Assembly (NCBI GenBank): GCA_035315345.1
Contig: DATFYA010000131.1
Span: forward strand, 1 to 37,740
Reading direction: 5' to 3'
Length of the DNA: 37,740 nucleotides
Origin: Candidatus Methylomirabilota bacterium
GTDB lineage: Bacteria; Methylomirabilota; Methylomirabilia; Rokubacteriales; CSP1-6
Shown here: positions 25,687-33,272 of the stretch, in pieces
Layout of the letters: each line of letters begins with the position of its first letter
Position numbering within the stretch: the first letter of the stretch is position 1
Notes under the pieces: generated by a model
What the model was told of the DNA's origin: nothing
Seen by the model: the letters and a program-made list of their open reading frames with translations, nothing else
The model's database searches: none
Made by a program: the position numbers and the translations under genes

Positions 25687-26562
25687 ATGCCCAAGGTGCT
25701 GGTGGTCGATGACAGCCTGAGCGTCCGCAAGGTGGTACAGCGGGCGCTGGAAGCCAAGCGTATCGAGGTGCTGTCGGCTGCATCGGGAACCGAGGCGATG
25801 GAGCAGATCGCCCGCGAAACGCCGGATCTCGTCGTGTGCGACGTGATCATGCCCGACATGGACGGGTACCAGATCTGCGACTTCGTGAAGAAGCACCCCG
25901 CGTTGGGGAAGACCCCGGTCATCCTCATCTCGGGCATCGTCAACAGCACCGTGCTCGAGCGCGCGGCGAAGGTGGGCTCCGACGACGTGATGCGGAAGCC
26001 GTTCGCGGCGGACGAGCTGTTGCACCGGATCGAAGGCTTTCTGTCCGTCCAGGCGCGCCCCGCCGCTTCGGCGCCCGCGGCCGCCCCGGTGGCCGCGGCT
26101 CCTGTTCTCGAGCCCACCGTGGACGTGCCGACTCCTGCGCCGATTTCGGCGGCGCCCGCGGCCGTTCCGCCCGCCCCGGTGGTCCGGCCGGCGGTGGTCG
26201 TGGAGCCGTTGCCCGACATCAAGCCGCTGCTCTCGGGGGTGGCCGACCTTCCCGGCGTGACCCTGACCGCGCTGATCGACCGCGAAGGCGCGTTGATGGA
26301 GGCAGCGGGGAGTCTCCTGCCCGAAGCGATGCTCGCCGGCGCGCTTGCCGCGTGCCTCGTCGAGTCGACCGACGGAGTGGGTCGCGCCCTGGCCCAGGGT
26401 CAGCTGCAGAGCGTGATCCTGGAATACGACGGCGGCGTGGTGCTGCTCAATGCAGTGGGGACCGGCGCGATGCTCGCTGTCGTCCTCGATGATCCGGCCG
26501 TGCTCGGGAAGGTCAGATACCACGTGAAGAAGGCGCTACCGGATCTGGTCCGGGCGGTGTGA
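25687..26562 (+). CDS. Response regulator with C-terminal Roadblock/LC7-like domain
   Basis: A 291-residue protein. Residues 1-120 are an intact receiver: D8-D9 (VVDDS), phosphoacceptor D52 (VVCDVIMPDMDGY), ISG at the Ser/Thr position and KPF lysine. A Pro/Ala/Val-rich linker of about 60 residues follows. The C-terminal 110 residues (LPGVTLTALIDREGALME to LGKVRYHVKKALPDL, with QSVILEYDGGVVLLNAVG) have the pattern of a Roadblock/LC7 domain, the fold of the MglA regulator MglB. It can be read as a phosphorylation-controlled partner of the MglA encoded downstream. The Roadblock assignment is by pattern only. Confidence 0.82.
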   Translation: MPKVLVVDDSLSVRKVVQRALEAKRIEVLSAASGTEAMEQIARETPDLVVCDVIMPDMDGYQICDFVKKHPALGKTPVILISGIVNSTVLERAAKVGSDDVMRKPFAADELLHRIEGFLSVQARPAASAPAAAPVAAAPVLEPTVDVPTPAPISAAPAAVPPAPVVRPAVVVEPLPDIKPLLSGVADLPGVTLTALIDREGALMEAAGSLLPEAMLAGALAACLVESTDGVGRALAQGQLQSVILEYDGGVVLLNAVGTGAMLAVVLDDPAVLGKVRYHVKKALPDLVRAV

Positions 26563-26573
26563 GGCACTAGTCC

Positions 26574-29500
26574 ATGAGAACCTCTCATCATCATTCGGTT
26601 TCAAGCGCCGGGCGCGTCTCGGCGTGGCTTGTCGCGGCACTGGGTCTGGCGGCCTACGTTGGCCTGATCTACGGGTTGACCGTGTTCCCGCTACAGTTCG
26701 AGCTGCCGGTGCCGCAGTGGGCGACATTCGCCGTCCCTGCGGTGGCCTACGGCCTGCTCGTCCTGCTCTTCGTTCGCCGTCCCACCATCATCCGATGGGT
26801 CGTGGGCACCGCTCTGCTCACGGGACTGCACGTCGCGCTCCTGATGGCTCGTGGGCCTCTCAGCGTGATGCTCGACCCGGCTCTCGCGGGCCGTCCGCTG
26901 CCATGGATGCTGCCGCCTCCGCTTCCGGAGCTCGTGGGGGTGTTCCTGCTCCTGGTGCCGCTGCGCGACCTGCTCCGGGCCCGGCCGCGGCTCGCACGTG
27001 AGCGCATTTCCGGGTCGAGCCGCGCCTCGTCCAGCGTGCGGGCTCGCGTATCGGTGGTCCCGCGGGTGCCGCAGGCTGCTCCATCCGACAGCCTCGACTC
27101 CCCGAAGAACCTGCCGGTGTGGGAGCGGAACGTCGGCGCGGAGTCGGTCGAGGTCCCGGCCCCGAGACCCGTTCCGGCCGCGGCTGCAGCCTCCGAGCCG
27201 ACCCGCATGCCCGCCCCGCCCGACGAAACGAGCCGCCGCGCGGCCGCGCGGACTGAACGGCGTCCGGAGACGGTCAAGACGCCTCCACGCCGCTCCGACG
27301 TGGTCCTGCGGATCGCCCTCGATCGGATCATGGGACAACTGCCCCCCGGCACCTTCCTCGCGCCCGAGGACGAGGTCGCGGCGGCCCTTCGTGATCCGGG
27401 ATACCTCCTCATCCCCGGCGAGCTCGTTGTCACCCAGCTATCCGAAGGCGTCGCCCGGATCGCGTGGAACGACATCGTCGATCAGTTCCCGTCGCGCCTC
27501 GTCGGACTGAGCCCCGAGGAGATCAGCGAGCACCTGGGCGAAGGAGTGAGGCTTCCGCTCGACGAAGTGGTGGGCCAGCTTCCGCACGAGCTGTTCGTCG
27601 CCGACACGCCCGAGGTCGACATCGCGGGGCTCGACCGCATCCCGGTGCCGTTCCAGCCGATGGAGGACTCCACGCCGGCGCCATCCCTGTCCCAGGCGGC
27701 GGCCGAGACTCGATCGGCGACGCCACCCGTCGAGGAGCCGTCCGATCCCGTTCCGGCCGCGCAGGCGCCCGAGCCGACGGTCACGCCGGAACCGGCTCCC
27801 CCGGTGGCCGAGACTCGCGCGCCGGCGGCGGCGCCGGCACCCAAGGCCGCGCCGGCCACTCCCACGGCCACCCAGGTTCAGGCGCCCTCCGAGCCGGCCC
27901 AGGCGTCTGTGCCCCCGGTCGTCGGCCCGCCGACGCCGAGTCCGGTCGTCGACGAGCCTGCCGTCGCGATCTCGTTTGCGCGGGTCGCGTCGGAGCTGCC
28001 GGCCGACGCCTTCAACGTTCCGCTCGACCAGGTGGCGGAGCGGATGAGGACGCCGCGCGCTCTGGTGGTGCCGCAATCCCTCGTGCTGTCCCAGCTCGCT
28101 GAGGGTTTGATCCGCGTGAAGTGGGACGCCGTCGCGTCACAGTTCCCGCGCGAAGCTCTCGCTGTTTCCGACCCCGACATGATGGGCCGGCTCCCGAACG
28201 GGATCACGCTCCCGCTCGACGAGGTGATCGGTCAGATCCCACCCGATCTGTTCATGGTCGGAGGTCCCGCCGTCGACCTGCACGGTCTCGAGAGCTTCCC
28301 GGCGCCGTTCCAGCCGGCCATCGCCGACCCGGCGCCTCAGAAACCCAAGGCGGAACAGGTGGATCCTCTCGCGGAGCCCGGCGGCTCTGCGCCGGTCGAG
28401 GAGCCACAACCGCTAGCCTCCGCCCACGTCATTCCAACCCCGGCGGTGGAAGCACCGCCGCCGGCGAACGTGGCCACTGAGCGTCTGGCGGAGGAGCCGC
28501 CGGTCACGCCGTTGTCCGCGGAGCCCGCGTCCCATCCGGCTGTGGTTGAGACGCCCCGAGCCCACGAGACTTCCGCCCCCGAGGTTGTCCCGCTCGATTC
28601 CGAGCCCGTGCCGGATCCGGTCAGCATCTCGGCTGCCGAATGGCCGGAGCCGCCTCTTTCGGGCCCGGCCACGGTGATGCAGTTGGACCCGCCTGCCGTA
28701 TCGCCGGAGTCCGAGCCGGCAATCGTGGTGACACCGCCGGCGGCGGTGGCGGTGGTTTCTGATCGCGCCGAGCCCAGCTGGCGTCCAATCGAATCCCCCG
28801 CGCCCGGACCGGGCACCCTCCCCTCCGGGATGACGGAGCCTGAGGAGGCGCGGCGCATCGTGACCCTGCTCGCGCCGATCGCCTCGTTCGACGTCAGCAG
28901 CCAGTCTGCGGAGGGGGTGACCGTCTATGCGCTGTCGGCGCCCCGGGTGGCACCGGAAATCGCCGTCGCCGGAGCGGGCCTGGCGTTGCCCCTGTTCACC
29001 GAGCGGCTCGCGCCCTGGTCGATCGATCAGATCACGTTCCGTGGCCCGGAAACGGCCCTGGTGCTCACCGCGGTCGGCTCTCCGGGTGATCGCCGAGTGC
29101 TCGCGGCCGCGGTGCCGCGGGGAGGAGGATTGGCCTTGCTCGAAATACTCTGCCGGCGAGCCGCCGGCGACCACGGCGACGGAGCGATCCGCGCCTCGAT
29201 CGGCGAGGGTCAGCCGGGCAGCCGGAGCCTCGCTGCGACCTCCGCCGAACGGGTGGCGGCCCTCACCTCGTCCCTGACCGCGTTTGGCGGGGTCACCGCA
29301 TCCGCCCTGCGCGACATTGGCGGCGAAGGCCTCCTCTACCTCTTCCTGCCGGCCGGCGCGGACGTGGCCGGAATCGGGGCGCTCGCGCAAGACGTCGAGG
29401 CGATCATGCGCAAAGCCGCGGGGTCCGGAGCCGTGTTCCGGACGGCGGTCTTGCGATCCGGTCGGACGCTCCTGGTGGTTCAGCCGGAGGAGGTCGCGCA

Positions 29501-29600
29501 TGGTCGGTCCATCATCGTGGTGGCGGGCGGCGAGGTGAGCCGGCCCGGCCTGGCCTACCGTCAACTGGAGCGCGTGACCGCCGCGCTCGCGCAGGCCTGA
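26574..29600 (+). CDS. Large membrane-anchored protein with duplicated unknown domain
   Basis: A 1008-residue protein not recognised as a named family. About four membrane segments lie at 15-40, 50-67, 75-92 and 118-132. Arg-rich loops at 68-74 and 131-144 place both ends in the cytoplasm. The rest is cytoplasmic: a linker (145-240), domain copy 1 (244-362), a Pro/Ala linker (363-462), domain copy 2 (463-582), a long Pro/Glu/Ala linker (583-755) and a C-terminal region (757-1008). That last region reads like two Roadblock-like units (VTVYALSAPRVAPEIAVAG to LLEILCRRA; VAALTSSLTAFGGV to the end). Between a receiver-Roadblock gene and mglA, it looks like a membrane scaffold for the polarity machinery. 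No enzymatic motif was seen. Confidence 0.8.
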   Translation: MRTSHHHSVSSAGRVSAWLVAALGLAAYVGLIYGLTVFPLQFELPVPQWATFAVPAVAYGLLVLLFVRRPTIIRWVVGTALLTGLHVALLMARGPLSVMLDPALAGRPLPWMLPPPLPELVGVFLLLVPLRDLLRARPRLARERISGSSRASSSVRARVSVVPRVPQAAPSDSLDSPKNLPVWERNVGAESVEVPAPRPVPAAAAASEPTRMPAPPDETSRRAAARTERRPETVKTPPRRSDVVLRIALDRIMGQLPPGTFLAPEDEVAAALRDPGYLLIPGELVVTQLSEGVARIAWNDIVDQFPSRLVGLSPEEISEHLGEGVRLPLDEVVGQLPHELFVADTPEVDIAGLDRIPVPFQPMEDSTPAPSLSQAAAETRSATPPVEEPSDPVPAAQAPEPTVTPEPAPPVAETRAPAAAPAPKAAPATPTATQVQAPSEPAQASVPPVVGPPTPSPVVDEPAVAISFARVASELPADAFNVPLDQVAERMRTPRALVVPQSLVLSQLAEGLIRVKWDAVASQFPREALAVSDPDMMGRLPNGITLPLDEVIGQIPPDLFMVGGPAVDLHGLESFPAPFQPAIADPAPQKPKAEQVDPLAEPGGSAPVEEPQPLASAHVIPTPAVEAPPPANVATERLAEEPPVTPLSAEPASHPAVVETPRAHETSAPEVVPLDSEPVPDPVSISAAEWPEPPLSGPATVMQLDPPAVSPESEPAIVVTPPAAVAVVSDRAEPSWRPIESPAPGPGTLPSGMTEPEEARRIVTLLAPIASFDVSSQSAEGVTVYALSAPRVAPEIAVAGAGLALPLFTERLAPWSIDQITFRGPETALVLTAVGSPGDRRVLAAAVPRGGGLALLEILCRRAAGDHGDGAIRASIGEGQPGSRSLAATSAERVAALTSSLTAFGGVTASALRDIGGEGLLYLFLPAGADVAGIGALAQDVEAIMRKAAGSGAVFRTAVLRSGRTLLVVQPEEVAHGRSIIVVAGGEVSRPGLAYRQLERVTAALAQA
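27303..27659 (+). repeat. Duplicated ~120-residue domain, copy 1
   Basis: Residues 244-362 of the large membrane protein. Shared landmarks with copy 2 are LP(P/A)xxF near the start, an LVVTQLSEG/LVLSQLAEG motif, W-(N/D)-x-(I/V)-x-x-QFP, LPLDEV(V/I)GQ(L/I)P and a closing PFQP. Each copy also looks like two related halves, because QLPPGTFLAP and QFPSRLVGLSP occupy matching places. No known domain was recognised. Confidence 0.75.
27960..28319 (+). repeat. Duplicated ~120-residue domain, copy 2
   Basis: Residues 463-582 of the same protein align with copy 1 over their full length with almost no gaps: ELPADAFNVPLDQV, LVVPQSLVLSQLAEGLIRVKW, SQFPREALAV, GITLPLDEVIGQIPPDLF and FPAPFQP. Both copies are flanked by Pro/Ala-rich linkers, which suggests independently folding modules on a flexible tether. 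Confidence 0.75.
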
Positions 29601-29609
29601 GGCGGCGCG

Positions 29610-30227
29610 ATGTCCATCATCAACTACGCGCAGAAAGAGATCAGCTTCAAGGTCGTGTACTACGGAACCGGCGTGGCCGGCAAGACCGCGAATCTCCAGT
29701 ACATCTATCGGGGGCTGCCGGACGTGAACCGGGGAAACATGGTCTCGCTCGCGACCGGTGACGATCGCACGCTGTTCTTCGACTTCCTGCCCGTCTCTGC
29801 GGTGACGGTGCGGAACTTCGTGGCCAAGTTCCAGCTCTATACGGTGCCGGGTCAGGTGTACTACAACATGACCCGCAAGCTCGTCCTCCGGGGCGTGGAC
29901 GGCATCGTGTTCGTGGCCGACTCGCAGTGGGATCGGCTGCGCGAGAACGTGGAAAGCTTCCGAAACCTCGAAGAGAATCTGAAGGAATACGGATACAATC
30001 TGGACGATATTCCCTACGTCATCCAGTACAACAAGCGGGATCTGCCGAACATCGCGCCGGTCGAGTATCTCGAGTACATGCTCAATCGGAGGAGCCGGCG
30101 GGTCCCGTACTTCGAATCGGTAGCGGTGGAGGGCAAGGGGGTATTCGACACGCTGAACACCGTGTCGCGCATGGTGCTCGTCGCGGGCTTTGGACAAGAA
30201 CAGGGGGCGCTCAATGAGTCAACATGA
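29610..30227 (+). CDS. mglA: MglA-type small Ras-like GTPase
   Basis: A 205-residue cytoplasmic GTPase close to Myxococcus MglA, the polarity switch for gliding and type IV pili. It starts MSIINYAQKEISFKVVYYG and has the P-loop GTGVAGKT (19-26). Switch I has the RTLFFDFLP segment with R53 and T54, equivalent to the intrinsic Arg finger and switch Thr of MglA. Switch II is TVPGQVYY with Q82, and the base-recognition motif is NKRD (141-144). Residue 27 is Ala where Myxococcus MglA has Thr. The active site therefore looks functional. It lies 9 nt after the scaffold gene and overlaps mglB by 14 nt. Confidence 0.96.
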   Translation: MSIINYAQKEISFKVVYYGTGVAGKTANLQYIYRGLPDVNRGNMVSLATGDDRTLFFDFLPVSAVTVRNFVAKFQLYTVPGQVYYNMTRKLVLRGVDGIVFVADSQWDRLRENVESFRNLEENLKEYGYNLDDIPYVIQYNKRDLPNIAPVEYLEYMLNRRSRRVPYFESVAVEGKGVFDTLNTVSRMVLVAGFGQEQGALNEST

Positions 30228-30702
30228 CAACCTGGCCATCCACGAGGAGGACGCGCAGCGGATCAACGGCGTGCTCCTGCACTTCCTGGGCGAGTCGGGC
30301 GCGATGGAGGCACTCCTGATCGACCGGAGCGGGCAGCTCCTCGCCCGCGGCGGCGCGTCTCGCTCGCTCGACACCGTCTCGCTCTCCGCCCTCGCGGCGG
30401 GGGCCTTCAGCTCCACCGCGGCCATGGCCCGCCTCCTCGGCGAGACGGAGTTCACGATGCTCTTCCACCAGGGGGTGAAGGAGAGCATCCACGTGGCCGC
30501 GGTCGACGAGCAGGCGATTCTGCTCGCCATCTTCGACAGTCGGACCACGGTGGGCATGGTCCGCCTCTTCGCAAAAGAGGCGGGCACGGCCATCGGGGCC
30601 ATCCTGGCCGAGACCCGTACGCGGCCTCGCCGCACCGGAGTGCTGGCCACCCCTCTTCACAAAGACGAGGTTCAGTCGTCGCTCCGGGAGCGGCCGGCCT
30701 GA
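30214..30702 (+). CDS. mglB: MglB-like Roadblock/LC7 GTPase-activating protein
   Basis: MglB homodimers stimulate GTP hydrolysis by MglA. The 162-residue product matches MglB over most of its length: INGVLLHFLGESGAMEALLIDRSGQLLARGG, LDTVSLSALAAG, ARLLGETEFTMLFHQGVKESIHV and LLAIFDSRTTVGMVRLF. The ATG at 30214 lies inside the end of mglA and is preceded by a GGGGG run 7 nt away; the frame extends only to a TTG at 30190 upstream. The order is mglA then mglB, the reverse of the Myxococcus mglBA operon. The C-terminal 30 residues are Arg/Thr-rich and variable. Confidence 0.92.
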   Translation: MSQHDNLAIHEEDAQRINGVLLHFLGESGAMEALLIDRSGQLLARGGASRSLDTVSLSALAAGAFSSTAAMARLLGETEFTMLFHQGVKESIHVAAVDEQAILLAIFDSRTTVGMVRLFAKEAGTAIGAILAETRTRPRRTGVLATPLHKDEVQSSLRERPA

Positions 30703-30722
30703 GCTGACGGACAATCACGACC

Positions 30723-32825
30723 ATGGCCCAGATCGAGAACAGGACTTCGCTGTCCCCTGAAGAGAAGCGGTCGCTCTCCGAGTCGGCCCGGCTCTGCGAG
30801 ATGATCGTGGAAGCCAACCCGTCCGACACGGGCGCGCTCGAGACGCTCAAGGAGATCTACACCAAGCTCGCCGATCGGGACAATCTCGCCCGCGTCGTCG
30901 CCCGGCTGGCCGGAACGGTCGGCGGCCGGCCCTCCGCCAGCGTCATCCCGAGCGCGGCCGCGGGCATCGCTCCGGCGGCCGATCCGGTGCTGGCCACGCC
31001 CCCCGGTGACAACGGGGACGGCCGTGGCGCCGGTCGGCGCGGCGCCGTCCCGCCGACGTCGATGCCCATGGCGTCGTCCCCGTCGATGGGGACGTCGATG
31101 AGCGAGCGCCGACAGGGCAGTATGTCGCGTCTCGGCGATCGGCTGGTCGCGGAAAAGCTGATCAGCACCGACCAGCTCCAGAAGGCGCTGGCCGAGCAGA
31201 AGGGCAGCGCCGAGAAGCTTGGAACGATCCTGGTGCGGCTGAACTTCATTACCGAGGACAGCCTCGTCTCGTTCCTGTCCAAGCAGTACGCGATCCCCGC
31301 CATCACGGTCGCCCAGGTGGACCCGGATCCCGACGTGCTCAAGCTCGTGCCCGAGCAGATCGCCAAGAAGCACGGGGTGCTGCCCATCAAGCGCATGGGC
31401 AACACGCTGACCCTGGCCATGGCGGATCCCACGAATGTGTTCGCCCTGGACGACGTCGGCTTCATGACCGGGTTGCAGATCCAGCCGGTGGTCGCCTCGG
31501 AGGCGGCGATTCGCAAGGCCTTCGAGCGCCTCTACGAGACCGGCGCCAACGTCACGGACATGATGAGCCAGCTGGAAGAGGCCGACACCGACGTCGAGGT
31601 CGTCGAAGGCGGCGAGGAGACCTTCAGCAAGGCCGACATCTTCGACCTCAAAGAATCTGCCGACGAGGCGCCGGTCGTCCGGCTCATCAACATGATCCTC
31701 ACCGACGCGATCCGACGGGGGGCGTCCGACATCCATCTGGAGCCCTACGAGAAGGTGTTCCGGGTGCGGTTCCGCATCGACGGTGTCCTCCACGAGATCA
31801 TGACGCCGCCCAAGCGTCTGGAGGCCGCGCTGACCTCGCGCGTCAAGATCATGGCGACGCTGGATATCGCGGAGCGCCGGCTGCCCCAGGACGGGCGCAT
31901 CAAGCTGCGCTATCACCAGCGCGAGATCGACTTTCGCGTCTCGACCCTGCCGACCATCTTCGGCGAGAAGACGGTCATGCGGATCCTCGACAAGGAGGCG
32001 CTGCAGCTCGACCTCAGCGCCCTCGGGTTCGACCCGTGGAGCCTCGAGCAGTTCACCAAGGCGATCCATAGTCCGTACGGCATGATCCTGATCACGGGGC
32101 CCACCGGCTCCGGCAAGACGACCACGCTCTACTCCGCGATCCACACGATCAACTCCCCGGACATCAACATCATGACCGCCGAGGATCCGGTCGAGTACAA
32201 CCTGAAGGGCGTGAACCAGGTGCAGGTCAACGACGAGATCGGCCGCACCTTCGCGGCGTGCCTGCGCAGCTTCCTGCGGCAGGACCCGGACGTGATCCTG
32301 GTCGGTGAGACCCGCGATCTCGAAACCGCGCAGATCGGTATCCGGGCCGCGCTCACCGGTCACCTCGTGCTCACCACGCTGCACACCAACGATTGCCCGT
32401 CCACCCCGGCTCGACTGCTCGACATGGGCATCCCGCCCTTCCTGGTCTCCTCGTCACTGCAGCTCATCCTGGCCCAGCGGCTGGGGCGTAAGGTGTGCCG
32501 GGACTGCCGGGAGCCCTACGAGGCGAGCGAGGAGAGCCTGGTGCCGTACGGCCACATACCGCAAGGGCTCGGCACCATCAACTTCTACAAGGGTAAGGGC
32601 TGCCAGACCTGCAACTTCACCGGCATGAAGGGGCGAGTCGCGATCTACGAGGTCATGCCGGCCACCACCGAGCTGCGCGACATGATCCTGCGCAACGCCA
32701 CCACCAACGAGATCCTGGGCGTGGCCATCTCGCAGGGCATGAAGACGCTTCGCCAGAACGCGCTGCAGAAGGTGATCGACGGCGTGACGACGGTGGAGGA
32801 AGTGCTCCGAGTGACGCTGGGTTAG
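30723..32825 (+). CDS. pilB: PilB/GspE-type assembly ATPase with TPR-like N-terminus
   Basis: A 700-residue hexameric ATPase that should power type IV pilus extension or a related machine. Residues 18-63 resemble a tetratricopeptide helix pair (ANPSDTGALETLKEIYTKL), followed by a disordered linker (65-130). A GSPII_E/MshEN domain (about 136-272) has RLGDRLVAEKLISTDQL and KLGTILVRLNFITEDSL, the repeated pattern that binds c-di-GMP in some homologues. The motor has Walker A GPTGSGKTTT (459-468), Asp box TAEDPVE (485-491), Walker B around DVILVGETRD (523-532), His box GHLVLTTLHTND (546-557) and zinc cysteines C592, C595, C627 and C630. It is last in the operon, 20 nt after mglB. Confidence 0.94.
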   Translation: MAQIENRTSLSPEEKRSLSESARLCEMIVEANPSDTGALETLKEIYTKLADRDNLARVVARLAGTVGGRPSASVIPSAAAGIAPAADPVLATPPGDNGDGRGAGRRGAVPPTSMPMASSPSMGTSMSERRQGSMSRLGDRLVAEKLISTDQLQKALAEQKGSAEKLGTILVRLNFITEDSLVSFLSKQYAIPAITVAQVDPDPDVLKLVPEQIAKKHGVLPIKRMGNTLTLAMADPTNVFALDDVGFMTGLQIQPVVASEAAIRKAFERLYETGANVTDMMSQLEEADTDVEVVEGGEETFSKADIFDLKESADEAPVVRLINMILTDAIRRGASDIHLEPYEKVFRVRFRIDGVLHEIMTPPKRLEAALTSRVKIMATLDIAERRLPQDGRIKLRYHQREIDFRVSTLPTIFGEKTVMRILDKEALQLDLSALGFDPWSLEQFTKAIHSPYGMILITGPTGSGKTTTLYSAIHTINSPDINIMTAEDPVEYNLKGVNQVQVNDEIGRTFAACLRSFLRQDPDVILVGETRDLETAQIGIRAALTGHLVLTTLHTNDCPSTPARLLDMGIPPFLVSSSLQLILAQRLGRKVCRDCREPYEASEESLVPYGHIPQGLGTINFYKGKGCQTCNFTGMKGRVAIYEVMPATTELRDMILRNATTNEILGVAISQGMKTLRQNALQKVIDGVTTVEEVLRVTLG

Positions 32826-32832
32826 TACGCGG

Positions 32833-33270
32833 TCAGGCGGCGCCCGCGTTGCGCCAGGTGCCGCGAAGGCGATCCACGGCGCGGCCGAGGGCCGCCCGGA
32901 CCGCTTCCGCGTTCACGTTTCGGTCCGCTACCAGCGTGAGATAGCCGACCGGGCTGCCTCCCACGAAGACCGTCCCGTCGTCGGCCGAGAACATCGCCGT
33001 GCGGAACGCGCCCCGCTCCAGCCGGGTCGCCCCCAGCTCCAGCTCTCGGCCCAGGGTCGCCGCGAGGGCGGCCAGCGCCTCCACCGGGAACCGCGGCGGC
33101 AGCTCGGCGGTGATGACGAGGCCGTCCGGGGTCACGATGAGCCCACCGCGGACGCCATCGAGCCGGATCAGCTCGAAGACGGTTTCGCGGAATGCCTGCG
33201 CGCGCGACCCTCGTGGACTGGTCGCTTCCGGCGAAGCGGTCGGCTCGGACGGGATCTGGGCCTCGGCCAT
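32833..33270 (-). CDS. Roadblock/LC7-like protein
   Basis: A 145-residue protein whose residues 25-140 follow the Roadblock pattern: an N-terminal helix (AQAFRETVFELIRLDGV), RGGLIVTPDGLVITAEL, a helix (PVEALAALAATLGRELEL), then strands RTAMFSADDGTVFVGGSPVGYLTLVA and a closing helix. The first 22 residues are Pro/Ser-rich. The ATG at 33270 lies 2 nt after the TGA of the TPR-Roadblock gene (33275-33273), so the two are probably translated together; a TTG at 33276 is a less likely start. The gene converges on pilB with only 7 nt between stops. A role with the neighbouring MglA is inference. Confidence 0.78.
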   Translation of the reverse strand: MAEAQIPSEPTASPEATSPRGSRAQAFRETVFELIRLDGVRGGLIVTPDGLVITAELPPRFPVEALAALAATLGRELELGATRLERGAFRTAMFSADDGTVFVGGSPVGYLTLVADRNVNAEAVRAALGRAVDRLRGTWRNAGAA

Positions 33271-33272
33271 GG

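Noticed and set aside
28413-30197. 594-residue - strand frame opposite the scaffold and mglA
   Set aside because: Shadow of high-GC coding sequence; no ribosome-binding site, domain or sensible composition.
30190-30213. Upstream TTG start for mglB
   Set aside because: TTG lacks a ribosome-binding site and adds 8 residues inside mglA. The ATG at 30214 has a G-rich site 7 nt upstream and matches the family start.
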